Notes: a model not told the origin generated them from the sequence alone. A DNA stretch of 64,000 bases from Hemileia vastatrix (GCA_030280995.1 JASXTE010000014.1:2521656-2585655); one strand, 5' to 3'; positions 22,352 to 33,074 are shown, numbered from the stretch's first letter. Numbers and translations are program-made.

Positions 22352-23276
22352 GTTTTTCTCTATATTTTATGTCCTGATGACATTTTTCAGATTTTAAGTA
22401 TTAAAGGGATAATTTCTCATTTTTCATTTAAAAAGATAGCTGTTTAATTTTGTTTTTTGTGTTTTACAGGATAACCTTAAGTCTTAGGTTTAAGTGCTTA
22501 GTACCATTAGAATGAGCTACTATTTCTCTACATTGTATTTCACAATGTTGTTATAGCCTAATTATGTGTTTTAAAGGTTTTAGTAGTTGTAGTAGATTTT
22601 TCTAAGTATTTTGGGTATTTTTGGAGGTTTTTGGTAGTTTTCTGGCTTCAGGGTGGTCTGGCTGCCTCAGGCGGACCACCCGCCTTGGTTCTGGAAGGCT
22701 GGGAAGTGTTTCTAGAGGGGTTTTATGCAATTTGGCACTCAAGAACACCAAATTTGTTGGTGTGCATGGGCTCTTAGATAGTGGTCTGTGTGTATATAGT
22801 GAATAAGACAGTTTGGGTCAACTTTAATTATCATACAACAATCTGGAGATGATATCCTTGCTCCTCACTCAGTTCTCACTGTTTTTTGGCCACAATTGGC
22901 TGTGTGTGTTGCAAGGTGAGCTCTTAATTTAACTTAACTTGGCAACTGGTTTCTCTGGTATAGTCTTCCAAGCTATATCAAGTATTATTGCTGTCTCTGG
23001 TGTGGATTTGAAACCTACATCAAGTATCATTGCTTTCTCTGGTGTGGAAATTGGTCTACATTTCAGTTCTTTGGCTTGGTAGTCTGTCTGGAGACTACTT
23101 TCTTGGATGATCAGGTAGTCAAGTGTGTTGGAAAGGGGGCTTTAGCAAGCAGGAACCAATTTACTGTAGCAGGTAAATCTCACTTTATTTTTCTAAAGGG
23201 ACAGGGTATTTTCTCTCTGGGTTTTCTCCAACTCCCTTGGTCAAGGCCTATAGCTAGTACTATAGGATTGTCTACA
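22352..23276 (+). repeat. 3' LTR of element C, right part
   Basis: Resumes with the GTTTT duplication and then matches 30257-31186 (TCTCTATATTTTATG..., GCCTATAGCTAGTACTATAG). Similarity stops after GGATTGTCTA, so the LTR is taken to end at TCTACA, 23276. A weak open frame at 22621-22806 is not supported as a gene. Confidence 0.7.
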
Positions 23277-23695
23277 CCATGTTGTAGAGAGTTCTAAAGG
23301 ACTAAGCAGTAGACACAATGTGAGATGGGTTGGTTCTCCTTTTTAATTTTTAAAAAGAAGCGCCTGCCACTCTTATTTTTAAAGACAGTGCAATAATGTG
23401 TAACACTAATATTTGATTAGAAATTTTATAAGTTGAGAGATAAGTTAAGAGATAAGGAAAAAAAACAAGTATTACTATCTGGATATTTCCATTCTTGACA
23501 AGCGCTATATCCACAGAAACTTCCTCTTGAAGCCCTCTCTTTGAATATGCCTTATTATAGCGATAAAATAACTTTAATAATAGTCAATCCTACTGAATAT
23601 ATATATGTTCTCTATGTTGCGTTCTTTCACTATACTATATGAAATCCACACACACAGACACACAAATGACTAAAGACTCAGAAATATCTCTAATA
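23277..23695. other. Unassigned AT-rich spacer
   Basis: Between the end of the element C LTR and the Harbinger transposon. Contains GCGC-flanked short motifs like those at 29160-29215, on the other side of the transposon, so both may be halves of one older repeat. No gene seen. Confidence 0.5.
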
Positions 23696-23752
23696 GGGGG
23701 TGTCAGTTCTGGCAAATCTGCACTTACAAATCCGCACTTAAATAAGTGCGGA
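23696..23752. repeat. Harbinger left TIR and subterminal dyad
   Basis: TIR 23696-23726, then AAATCCGCACTTA-AA-TAAGTGCGGATTT (about 23728-23755), an almost perfect palindrome that repeats the inner TIR motif; likely transposase-binding sites. Confidence 0.85.
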
Positions 23753-23980
23753 TTTCCAAAACACACTTGCCCCAATACTGGTGGATTTCAAAATGAAATA
23801 AGTCACTTATTTCACTCAAATCTGTACTTTCTCAACCAAAAGTGCTGATTTCACCATAAAGTCCCATTTCACTAATTTGTCAGCATCATCCCATTCATAC
23901 GCAGCACTCCGCAGAATAACACTTCATAACTCAAAACATCGTACATCACTTACATCTTCATATCATATCATATAAGAGTT

Positions 23981-25236
23981 ATGCCTTCCTCACTTTCAAA
24001 TCGTGATAAATTACATAAAGCAATGACTTTCATGGCTCTTGAACTTCTCTTGGACTCTGATTCTGATTCTGATTCTGATCTAGAAGAAGATTTTGTCTTT
24101 TTATCAAAAATGGCCACGAAATATTACCTTCTTCCCAGAAAGCCTCAAGTACTTCATACCCCCAAGTACACCATCCAAACACTTCTTAACCTATCTACAC
24201 CCAGTTTTAGACAGCTGTTCAGGACTTCTCAGGAATGTTTCCTTAAATTTCTAGAGCTTATTCAGGATCATCCCATATTTCACAATAATTCTCAAAAAGA
24301 ACAACGACATCCTTCAATTCAATTGGCCATCACACTATGTCGTTTGGGTTCAAATGGTAATGGAGCCACTTTGAAACATTTAGAAAATGTCTTTGATTTA
24401 GGGTATGGTTCAGTTAACACTTATACCAAACGATGTATCACTGCCATCAACTCCTTGGAATCTCAACTTCTCACCTGGCCAACAAAAGAAGAGCGACTTG
24501 AATCATTGTAGGTTATGCAAGAAGAGGGCTTCCCAGGATGTATTGGTTTTGTTGATGGTACTACTATTCCTTTGAGCCAGAAACCTGCTCAAGGTGGAAA
24601 CAAATACTTTGACTGTAAAAAGAGGTAGATTATTTTCAAATCCTTGCATTCTCTTTTAAACTAACACAAACAACTGTATCTTCTTTATAGATATTTAATT
24701 TCCGTTCAGCTTATATGTGACGTAAACAAAAAATTTCTATCGGCTATCCTGGCTCATGTCATGACTCCTATGTCTTCCAAAGAATGCAAATTTCAAATGA
24801 ACCTGAAAAATTCTTTGATGAAGATCAGTATCTTCTTGCAGATTCTGCTTATGTGAATGGAAAGTATGTACTTCCTGCTTTTCGGGGAGCAGCTTCAGAA
24901 GACAGTCAAAATGCCAAGTTCAACAATCATTTGGCAAAGTCAAGAGTCCGTATTGAACATTCTATTAGAATCTTGAAAGGCTGTTTTTCTAGTTTAAGGG
25001 AATTAAGAAGTCCTCTTAGAAATAAATCTGAAATGGAGGCGGTGATCAACTGGATTCTGTGTTGCACTATACTTCATAACCTACTTGCTAACCTCAAAGA
25101 TCAATGTTTAGAGCTGTATGAAGATGAACAAGTTGATTCACCTCCAACTATATCCAACACTTTTATTTTTCAATCAACTAGTATAAGGGCAAAAATTCTT
25201 CCAATAACACTCCAACATTTTTCAACACAATTTTAA
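23981..25236 (+). pseudogene. PIF/Harbinger transposase (DDE nuclease), one stop and one frameshift
   Basis: Cuts and rejoins the transposon ends. From ATG 23981: an acidic D/S repeat (residues 25-38), a helix-turn-helix-like region (SIQLAITLCRLG...GYGSVNTYTKRC, about residues 110-155), then the catalytic residues Asp in GFVDGTT (about 24550), the GYPGSCHDSYVFQ block (about 24744-24780), Asp in LLADSAY (about 24835) and Glu in RIEHSIRILKG (about 24950), followed by an LHNLL-type end. Lesions: TAG at 24509-24511 and a missing base in the A6 run 24728-24733, before GYPGS. A 66-bp intron (24625-24690, GTAGAT...TTATAG) keeps the frame. Full length, close to 400 residues. Confidence 0.88.
24625..24690 (+). 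other. Intron in Harbinger transposase
   Basis: 66 bp, GT...AG, pyrimidine/AT-rich. Splicing joins DCKKR to YLISVQLICD in frame, matching the family's conserved order; without it there is an immediate TAG. Confidence 0.75.
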
Positions 25237-25820
25237 TTTTTTTTTTCATTCTCCTCAAATGATCAATTTGCATGTGTTATTCACTGAGAATGGTAAATTT
25301 TTTTGCATATTTAATGGTTTTTGAATTTGCTGTTAAAGTCTTATTTTTTTTATCTCTCTGTGTTTTCTTTCATCAACTCGACATGAAATCACATATTTTC
25401 AGCAAACGCATATTTTTTCAGTCACTCTCTTTTTTTCCTTCACTCATATCCGTTTTCTCCTCTCTTCCTACATCACTCAAACTATTTCACTTATATTTCT
25501 TTTTTCTCAACTCATCTTTCCAGGTAAGACATTTTATCTTTTTTACTTAATTTTTTGCTAATTTTTTTTTTTGGTTTTTTGGGTTTTTGTTTTTGTTTTT
25601 GTTTTTTTTGTAAGTGGTTTTTTTTAAATTTAATGGTAAAATTAACCTTTTTTTTCTCTCTCTCTCTCTTCCTCTTTTCTCTCATTTATCCTATTCTTTA
25701 TCCCCCCTTGGCCTGGGGCTTTTTCCCACCTTTACCCTCTCCTTGGAATGGATACATCCCCTTTCCTTCAGTCTCAATACATCAATATACATTGTTAACA
25801 AAACCCTTTTACATATGATT
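25237..25820. other. T-rich noncoding interval in Harbinger
   Basis: Downstream of the transposase. Long T and CT tracts; the open frames here are hydrophobic by-products of T-richness. No gene seen. Confidence 0.6.
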
Positions 25821-26240
25821 ATATCAGGGTACATATGTTTTTTCTCCTATTCAAATATTTCTTGAAATTTGAAGACGTGTACCCTGATCTTTGGCCAAAG
25901 ATCAGGGTACACCATGGTATTTTTGCCTGAAACCATGTGTTCAGTGATATTTGAAGAGGCAGACCTTCATCTTTGGCCAAACATCAGAGTCCACCATTGT
26001 ATATTGGCCTTGATAAAAATGGTATCAGAGATTTTGAGAAGTGTACCCTGATCATTGCACAAAGATCAGGGTACACATGAGTGGGTTTACCACTATATTG
26101 TTTCCTTTCAACACATTGTTCTTAAAAATTGAAAAGTTGTACCTTGATCTAAAAGCGAAGATCAGCGTAAACATGTGTATTTTTGCTTCAATTCAAAATG
26201 TTTATGAAATTTGTAGAGGTGTACCTGAATTTTCACATAT
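25821..26240. repeat. Array of about five palindromic units spaced 82-95 bp
   Basis: 25877-25912 is a perfect 36-bp palindrome (half-site GTGTACCCTGATCTTTGG). 26041-26076 has perfect 13-bp arms GTGTACCCTGATC around a 10-base loop. Imperfect versions lie at 25959-25995 and about 26136-26173, with half units near 25822 and 26219. Spacers share TTTTGCxT and ATTTGAAGAG-like stretches, so the whole 82-95 bp unit is tandemly repeated. Confidence 0.88.
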
Positions 26241-26850
26241 ATTAATCCTATCACTGGACAACCTATTCCGTCACCTGCAAAAATTAAAGGACATGGATTA
26301 TATTTCCCAGATCATAGATGTATAATCAATTTTGGATTAGGAAATGGAATTTTTCTTACAATAATCACCAAACCACAAAGGCTCCTCCAGGTTTGGAATC
26401 TTGTCAAGACTTCACACATTTCGGTTGCTCTTTCCAGATCAGTCAAAAGTTAATCCAACAAATAAACAATTTAAAAAAAGAAGAAAAAGGTAATAAATTT
26501 AAAAAAATTTAGGTAGATCTAAAAAGTATGGGGATTCGTAGAGTCACCAAAATATTTAATATTCTTCCATAAATTTTTAATAAATAAATATGATATTTCA
26601 ATTTATGAAATTAAAGTAATGGGCCAACGACCATGTTTTGTATAAAAGTTAATCATGATAACATTAATTTGTTTCATGGGGTTCCTCTAGCCTATAGCTG
26701 TGGAAAGTCCCAAACCTAGTTTCTAGACTTGATCTGCATTTTGGCATGAGGAATTGTCATTACTTTAAAAGTAGTAAATTTGACATATCTTATTTATATA
26801 TTAATTAATTTATGTAATTATATTAAATTTTGATGACTTTCACCCTTCAC
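26241..26850. other. AT-rich interval, no gene seen
   Basis: Between the palindrome array and the 93-bp tandem repeats inside Harbinger. Short weak frames only. Confidence 0.5.
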
Positions 26851-27080
26851 TTCAATAAAATGCAGGGGAGGGTATTGCCAATTTTTTAAATCTGACATGT
26901 GAAATTTATGACTTAGAAAAATTTGGTGGTAGCCACCCCTTGTTTCAATAAAATTCAGGAGAGGGTATTGCCAATTTTTTAAATCTGACATGTGAAATTG
27001 ATGACTTAGAAAAATTTGGTGGTACCCACCCCTTGTTTCAATAAAATTCAAGGGGAGGTATTGCTAAATTTTTAAAAGAG
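26851..27080. repeat. 93-bp tandem repeat, about 2.5 units
   Basis: Unit starts at TTCAATAAAATTCAGG (26851, 26944, 27037) and includes GACATGTGAAATT and a GGTGG...CCACC dyad. The 93-bp length is divisible by three, which leaves an open but non-gene frame on minus. Confidence 0.85.
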
Positions 27081-27409
27081 ATATTGAATTTTATTGACTT
27101 AGAAGTATTTAGATAAGCAAACTTATTGACTTCAAAGTAAAGATAGAAAATTTTTATTATATTTTCAAATTTTTGTCAAAATAAAAGTATAAGCAAACTT
27201 ATTGACTTGAAGGTAAAGATAGAAAAATTGTATGATATTTTCAAAAATTTGTCAAAAATAATGTACTATATATTAAGACCTTTTATAAGTCAGCATATAA
27301 GAAAATATTACCAAAAAGAAATCGAACAAAATTAAATTAACTAGAAAAACAATTTATCAATTGAAAAGGTCAAGTAATTTCTTAATGTCCTCATAAGATT
27401 GGCCATTCT

Positions 27410-28653
27410 TTACACATTCCATAATGAAATTTTTTTTTTAAAACTTTCTTGTTTTTCCAATTCACAAGTAGCCATTTCTCTTTGAAATTGACAGTCATTT
27501 ACTCTTTCCATCTGCTCTGCCTCAAATTTTTTTTCTTCCAAATCTAAGGCTTGCTGATCTTTCCTTAGCATATGATCAAACTTCATCTTCTCAAAGTCAA
27601 GGGCATTTTTTGCAATAGTTGATTTTGCTGAGAAAATTAAATTGAAATAAATAAATAAATGAGTTAATGATTAAGATATATAGTAAACAAATCTTACTTA
27701 TATCTTTTTTTTCAAAATAATCCTCAAGGGAGCCAAATGAGCTTGTTGAAGTATTACCACGTTTTAATAGATGGTTCAAGCTCATTGAAGTTGAGGCTCA
27801 AAGCTTTAGTTTGGAGCTTGAGCAAGAGGCTTCAGGAAGTTCATCTAGAGCAGCTTCTAAAGTGGGATTCACATTTCCAGAATTGAGATTATTTAATGGA
27901 GATTGAGTTTGAGTAGGAGGAGACTAGAATGAAAGAGAAATTCAGAGAAGAATTGAAGAAAAAACAAAAAGTAAACATACATTTAAATTTTGGGCCTCTT
28001 AGGATTCAGATCTGCTGCGATATAATTGTTCTGCTTGATAGTCGGGATCATCTTCAGCTGAACTATGGTTAGAAGGTGGAGGGGATTGATCTCCTTCAAG
28101 TAAAGGTGTGTCAGGAGGATTATATGGAGGTTTGGATCCAGAGGTTATATCCATAGTAGTATTGTGTAGAAACCAAGGGTTTACATCAACTCGGGAGCCA
28201 AAAAGGTTATTCATTTCCTCATAGAAAGTACACATGACATTGAGCTTTTTGGAAACAGTAGTAATTCCAATCTCCAAATCATCATTGTCAATACCAAATC
28301 CAGTTTCATTTGCAGCATGATGAGCCTTTTTATATTTTGATTGGTAACTCTTAAATCTCTCCTTCATTTGTTTAGGACTGATATCGATTCTCCCCCTTGT
28401 TTTTTTCCTTACTTCATTGGCCATCAATAAGTAGCCATTAACCTTTGAAGAAGGTGGACTTTTCACATCCAAAACATGCTTCAAAATTTGATTTTATTTT
28501 AAGGAAGTTGATTATGATGAGATAATCATCCTTTTTAAGCTGACCTGAATCTGACTTTGATTTTTCAGGTGTAGGGCTTGCTTTACAAGAGGACTTTTGT
28601 GACGAAGCAGATTTTTGAGTTACCTTTTGAGATTTGGAATGTCTGGGAGGCAT
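27410..28653 (-). pseudogene. Harbinger Myb/SANT-like partner protein, disrupted
   Basis: In PIF/Harbinger elements a Myb-like protein helps bring the transposase to the ends and into the nucleus. From ATG 28653: a Ser/Lys-rich start, LKKDDYLIIINFLKIKSNFEACFG, then (after a small indel near 28450) KVNGYLLMANEVRKKTRG, KQMKERFKSYQSKYKKAH (trihelix-like), and LNVMCTFYEEMNNLFG. A TAA at about 28000 and a TGA at about 27800 interrupt. Two introns fit: 27924-27980, and 27628-27697, which splices in frame into a charged C-terminal coiled coil (FEKMKFDHMLRKDQQALDLE...). Stop at 27410-27412. Convergent with the transposase gene. Confidence 0.75.
27628..27697 (-). other. Intron in Harbinger Myb-like gene
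   Basis: 70 bp, GTAAGA...TTCTCAG on minus. Removal joins EKKDI to TKSTIAKNALDFEKM in frame (codon A|CA), leading into a long acidic/basic helix. Confidence 0.75.
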
Positions 28654-28869
28654 TATGAAACTGGCACATAACAAGAAAAAAGATTAAGAGGTAGAAGAAT
28701 TAAGTAAAAAAGAATGTAAACATGCCTGGTCAAAATGTTGAAAATGTCAGGAAGGGGTGTTTGCTGAGGATTGATGGGTAGGTAGCAATGAAGGTCAGTG
28801 TATCACATGTGATAGGGATGATGTGGCCAACATGTGGTTTTGAAAAAAAATCACAAAAAAGTGCTGATT

Positions 28870-28987
28870 TGAGGTCAGAACTGACACCCATTTTCGAAAT
28901 AAGTGACTTTTTTGCAAAATTTAAATGCTGATTTGGTTTGAAATCCACACTTAAGTTAAGTGCGGATTTGCCAGAACTGACACCCCC
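28870..28987. repeat. Harbinger right TIR with an additional inner TIR copy
   Basis: The terminal TIR ends CCCCC at 28987. A second, inner copy of the TIR core (TCAGAACTGACACCC) is present at 28875-28889, in the same orientation as the end. Between them lie TAAGTGYGGATTT-type motifs. Confidence 0.8.
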
Positions 28988-28992
28988 TAATA

Positions 28993-29904
28993 TATTCTCA
29001 AACAAATGATCACAGAAAAGAAACTAATATCTTATACTTGACTCCACAGTTACTAACTACTTCATATGTTTACTAATTATTTGTCAATCTTTATGTTTTC
29101 TTTCTTACTAGATGTGATATCCTATCCCTATTGAATAGTCCTCCTTTTTATATTTTTCCGGCGCTCAAGACACAGTTCCCTAGTGGATCTCCAGCGCTGA
29201 CTCTAGCGCCACATTATTAAAACAATAACTATTTTATTAGTAAACTATGTACACCTCTTGTAACAACTACAGCACCTAATCACACCCTATGCTTACTAAC
29301 ACTAGTATTAACTTGTTTCACTCATACTCCTCATACGGGCTCATGACTGTACCTTTGCTTTGTTTCAGCGCTACTTCCAAGTTTGACTCATTCTAATGCT
29401 GATGCTAGTTGCCTTGATTCTTGGGTTATTTTCTTTTGTGATTGAGTCCCCATGCTCCTCGCTTCATTACTAGTCAATAGTCCTGACAATTTACTTGACT
29501 TAGTAAGACTCTGCAACTACGTTACTTGTCTCAGTAAATTATAGCACTCGCCGCGGTGCAGTATACTATGCACTTGAGTCCCTCCTTAAGCCATAACTCC
29601 TTCCTTAATGTGTAACACCCAATTATTGGAGAATCCAAATCCATACTGTTTAGCGCTTGTGGTCCTAAATTGATAACACACAATTCCCCATTTTGCAGCA
29701 CATCCCGCTGCAAAATCCGAGCACACAGACCCTGAATCCTTTTCTGCGCTTCTATTTCCCTTTGTTCTTTGAAACACACAAATACATATTATATTTTAGC
29801 ACTACCTACTGTGCTAACTCCCTTTGTTCTTTCTGGACTACGTGAGCTGATTGGTCCAAAATCATGCTACCTGCAAGGTGAGTACCACAACATATCTGAT
29901 GTTA
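28993..29904. other. Unassigned interval
   Basis: Mixed-composition DNA with GCGC-containing motifs near 29160-29215. Contains one minus-strand open frame (29531-29779, listed separately). No transposon protein recognised. Confidence 0.4.
29531..29779 (-). CDS. Short ORF of unknown function
   Basis: 82 codons (MCFKEQREIEAQKRIQGL...). The sequence has ordinary globular composition (LQRDVLQNGELCVINLGPQ) unlike the low-complexity frames around it, but no family is recognised. No intron, RNA or partner gene evidence. It may be an internal fragment of another decayed element. Confidence 0.25.
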   Translation of the reverse strand: MCFKEQREIEAQKRIQGLCARILQRDVLQNGELCVINLGPQALNSMDLDSPIIGCYTLRKELWLKEGLKCIVYCTAASAIIY

Positions 29905-30103
29905 CTATATTGATCTGGAGTAAATTAATATCCTTTCTAGATACACTTCCACATCTATCCCTATCCTATCTCTGAAGATATTATTGTTGAAGTGTTGGAA
30001 AGTGGAAGGCACATTACATGGATCAAATGGCATTACCAACCAATCAAAATGACCAGATTTAGTGCAAAATTCCAGTTAATATTCATCTCCTTCTTTCACA
30101 CAT
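29905..30103 (-). pseudogene. pol: Element D reverse transcriptase, C-terminal fragment
   Basis: On minus: VKEGDEY, GHFDWLVMPFDPCNVPSTFQ, NNIFRDRIG and VEVYLERILIYS, the Ty3 RT stretch leading to the catalytic box. The family motif YLDDILIYS here reads YLERILIYS, with both catalytic Asp lost. Directly continuous with the RT fragment at 31187 once the solo LTR at 30104-31186 is removed. Readable to about 29905, then lost. Confidence 0.75.
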
Positions 30104-31186
30104 TTTGGTCTTCCAACATTGGCAGAGGCCTTTGTTGGGCTGTTTGGTGCTGTTTGGGTATGTCTTAATTGAAATTGGTTGATAAAATTGGGTGCTTTTC
30201 TGGTTTTATTCAGTGAATATTGGGACTATAGGTATGTGGTTACTACAGTGGATAGCCCCGGTTTTTCTCTATATTTTATGTTTTGAAGACATTTTTCATA
30301 TGCTAAGTTTTAAGGGGTCATTTCCTCATTTTTTATTTCTAAAAGATAGCTGTTTAATTTTGTTTTTTGTGTTTTACAGGCTAACCTTAAGTCTTAGGGT
30401 TAAGTGCTTATTACCATTAATTAGAGCTTATTTGGCTCTATATTTTATGTCCCAATGTTTTCATAGCTTAATTTTGTGTTTTAAGGGTTTTAGTAGTTGT
30501 GGTGGATTTTTCTAAGTATTTTGGGCTTTATTATAGGTTTTTGGTGATTTTCTGGCTTCAGGGAGGTCTGGCTGCTTCTAGGTGGGGCACCTTCCTTAGT
30601 TATAGAAGGCTAAGAAGCATTTCTAGAGGGTTTTTGTTCAATTTGGCTGTCAAAAGGGCCAAATTTGTTGCTGTGAATGGATTTTTTAGATGGTGGTCTG
30701 TGTGTACATACTGAATAAGACATTTTGGGGCAACTTTAATTATCATACAACCATCTGGAGGTGATATCATTGTTTCTTACTCAGTTTTCACTGTTTTTTT
30801 GCCACAATTGGCTGTGTTTGTTGCAAAGTTAGTTCTTCATTTAACTCAACTTTGGCAACTGGTTTCTCTGGTGTAGCTTTGCAACCTGCATTAATTATTA
30901 TTTCTGTTTTCCGTGCAACAAGTGCACAGTGTTTTGTTTTTCTGGTGTGGAATTTTCTGCATTTCTGGTTTCTGGTTCTTTGGTTCTCAGTGGTCTGCTA
31001 TTGGCTACTGTCTTAACTTGTAAAGCAGTCAAGAAGTGTGTTGGAAGGGGTATAGTAACAGTTTCTAATTTGCTGTAGCAAATAAATCTCACCTGGTATT
31101 TCTCAAAGGGACAGGGGTTTCTCTCTCCGTTTTTACTTCAACTCACTTGGTCAAGGCCTATAGCTAGTACTATAGGATTGTCTAAA
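30104..31186 (+). repeat. Solo LTR of the element C family inserted in element D RT
   Basis: About 1083 bp matching 12581-12741 followed by 22352-23276 without the 9.6-kb element A, so it also shows the empty site for element A (GATAGCCCCGGTTTTTCTC). Flanks CACAT (30099-30103) and AACGT (31186-31190) are each one change from CACGT, the sequence predicted if the RT reading (NNIRVKEG) is made continuous. Open frames at 30192-30714 are not supported. Confidence 0.8.
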
Positions 31187-31896
31187 ACGTATGTTATTGT
31201 AACCTTCCCTAAGATCAAGGGATGTGGAAATCTCTGCACCCTGAATAATTTCAATCAGCTCACTAGTCAGTGGAAGGGGATATCTGTTCTTAACTTTCAG
31301 TGAATTCTACCTTCTGAACTCCATGCATGGTCTCAATTAACCATCCTTTTTACCTGCAGAGATAACAGGGGCTTCCAAGGGAGACTTGTATTCTCTGATG
31401 AAACTATTTTTTTAATTTTAATCAATAATTTCTTTTAGAATTTCTGACTCCAAGGTTGATCATGGGATTATGCAGCTGAGTTGAGGAGTTGCGCCAGGCA
31501 TCAAATCAATGGCAAAGTCATACAGTTGGTGAGGTGACAGGGTCTTTACTGCTCAAACTTCAAAAAGTGGTAAGAACTCTCAATAAGCTCTGGGGATAAT
31601 TTCCTTGAGGCCTTTTTTTGGCTTTGAGGACTGGATCTCAGCTGCAATCTTGGTGGATATTTTGCATGCTTTTGTCTTGCCTTCCAGCTCCTCCTATTTC
31701 TACAGTGCCCTCTCCAAGTCCTGAAACTTAGCATAAAGATAAAGCTACAGTTCTTTCAGAAAGTCTACTGATGATAATAAAACATCAGGAGACTCTACAG
31801 GAGGGGCTAGGGTGCTGACTCTTTATCTGAACCATCCACATTTCCATTCTCTGCCTTCTCCTTTTCTTGGCCTGATTCATCCACTCTCTGGTCCTC
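31187..31896 (-). pseudogene. pol: Element D reverse transcriptase, N-terminal fragment
   Basis: On minus from about 31770: IPRAYxEFLPLFEV, HQLYDFAIDLMPGATPQLS, KNSFIREYKSPLEAPVIS, AGKKDGxLRPCMEFRRxNSL, KVKNRYPLPLTSELIEIIQG, AEISTSLDLREGYNNI. These are the standard Ty3/chromovirus RT fingers and motif A (here SLDLREGYN). Several stops (x). Joined downstream to 29905-30103 before the solo LTR insertion. Confidence 0.8.
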
Positions 31897-33074
31897 TGTC
31901 AGCCTAGGTATCTCCAGGACTGAGTAATTATTGTGTTTAAAATAATATAGCCTTAATTACATTAAGCTTATAACTTAAAAATAAGGTTAAAATACTTATA
32001 TATATGGTTATAATACATATATATATAATTATTACACTAGTATATGACTTACAGTAGTTTAAATAGCTTATCCATAGCGTAATAATACTTATTATGGTGT
32101 TAATGGAGTTTTAATATATTTATTTTAAGTTATATTAAGTAATTATAGACATACATAAGCTTATATGTATACATAAACCTCATATTCAGTGAAATATTTA
32201 GTTATATTATGTATATTTAGGTCTATAAGTGGGTTTTAACCTCTTCATAGCCTATAAACTCTATTTTTCTGCTTATTTTAGGTCATATAAACGTATTCGG
32301 TGGACTAACAACACCTAAACAAGCATATACACCTATTTCAGGCGCATATTTCCAGTTTGAACAACTTAATCTGCTTCCTTGGATGGATTTTCACGGATTT
32401 ATGGGTTGGGATATCATTACTGGATTAATATGGATGCTTGGGGATATTTTTGGGGGCTTGGACAGTTAATTTTATTCCTTTATATGCTTTGGATCTCATT
32501 ATATACTCTTTTGATGAGTTATTTTACCTTTTTCTTTATGGTATCTGCTTTTATCTGTTTATTCTATTTATGGTATGGGTCTGTGGTATCATTAATTGTG
32601 ATGGAGAGTCCTTACTGGAGGTCTGGGTGTTGAATCGGCTTGCAGTGGAAGCCATGGTGAGATGATGGGCCCTCAAAGTGCTGTAATTTCCAGGGATAGT
32701 AGTGACATCATCTGGATTGAAGGTCTGTGCACTCCAGTGGATATTGGTATAAGTAAGAGAGGATTTGACGGGTTATTGGACATCACTTACTTACTACACA
32801 TTAAACAAACACAATTACACAATTATTATCATGTATAAATATATTATAAAGCAGTTATGAATTGATATTATCTTTATATAATCTATAACTATATTTTATT
32901 TATCTATTTTCCACCACTAGCATGCATAAAAATCCAAGTATTGTGAGTTTATATTGAGAATAACTATTTTATTAGTCTTCCCCTGAGGTTTAATCACTAA
33001 ATAATTTATCAATAAGTAGTTGGACCATTAATATTTACTATTAAATCATACTTAGATACTAGAATATACTGACA
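31897..33074 (+). repeat. Solo LTR, 1178 bp, with TCCTC target duplication
   Basis: TGTCAGCCTAGGTATCTCC ... ATACTGACA, flanked by TCCTC at 31892-31896 and 33075-33079. The first 30 bases resemble the 5' end of the element A/B LTR read on its own strand (TGTCAGCCTGTATATCTCC, AGGACTGAGTAA), so it is a relative of that family in the opposite orientation. Interior AT-rich; the frames at 32379-32665 are not supported as genes. Confidence 0.85.

Larger units (their letters stand above)
1..23276 (+). mobile_element. Element C: large decayed Ty3/gypsy LTR retrotransposon (5' end outside window, interrupted by element A)
   Basis: Seen: remnants of gag, protease, reverse transcriptase, RNase H and integrase lie in canonical order on + at 21-6580. 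A roughly 6 kb region without pol follows, then a purine tract (12571-12580) and a sequence that recurs at 30104-31186 as a separate copy. The recurring block is therefore read as the 3' LTR (12581-12741 plus 22352-23276, about 1.08 kb once element A is removed). Inference: one element of more than 13 kb, excluding A, whose 5' LTR lies just left of the window because gag starts at base 21. The pol style (an FIED-xx-KGP type RT motif) resembles a Ty3 group common in basidiomycetes. Many one-base indels and stops make it non-functional. The pol block is certain; its linkage to the LTR at 12581 is likely but unproven. Confidence 0.6.
23696..28987 (+). mobile_element. PIF/Harbinger DNA transposon, 5292 bp
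   Basis: Terminal inverted repeats start GGGGGTGTCAGTTCTGGCAA at 23696 and, reversed, end at 28987 (about 31 bp with one mismatch). The element is flanked on both sides by TAATA (23691-23695, 28988-28992). It carries the two genes typical of this superfamily, convergently arranged: a DDE transposase (23981-25236, +) and a Myb/SANT-like protein (28653-27410, minus). Each end has a subterminal inverted repeat of AAATCCGCACTTA. Harbinger elements usually duplicate a 3-bp TWA, so a 5-bp match is unexpected and may be partly chance. Both genes carry lesions. Confidence 0.9.

Noticed and set aside
26818..27051. 77-codon minus-strand frame of repeated peptide (NFIETRGGYHQIF)
   Set aside because: Result of a 93-bp tandem repeat whose length is divisible by three; no start context and no relation to the two transposon genes.
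32379..32665. Hydrophobic + strand frames
   Set aside because: They lie inside a solo LTR, are T-rich and have no conserved features.
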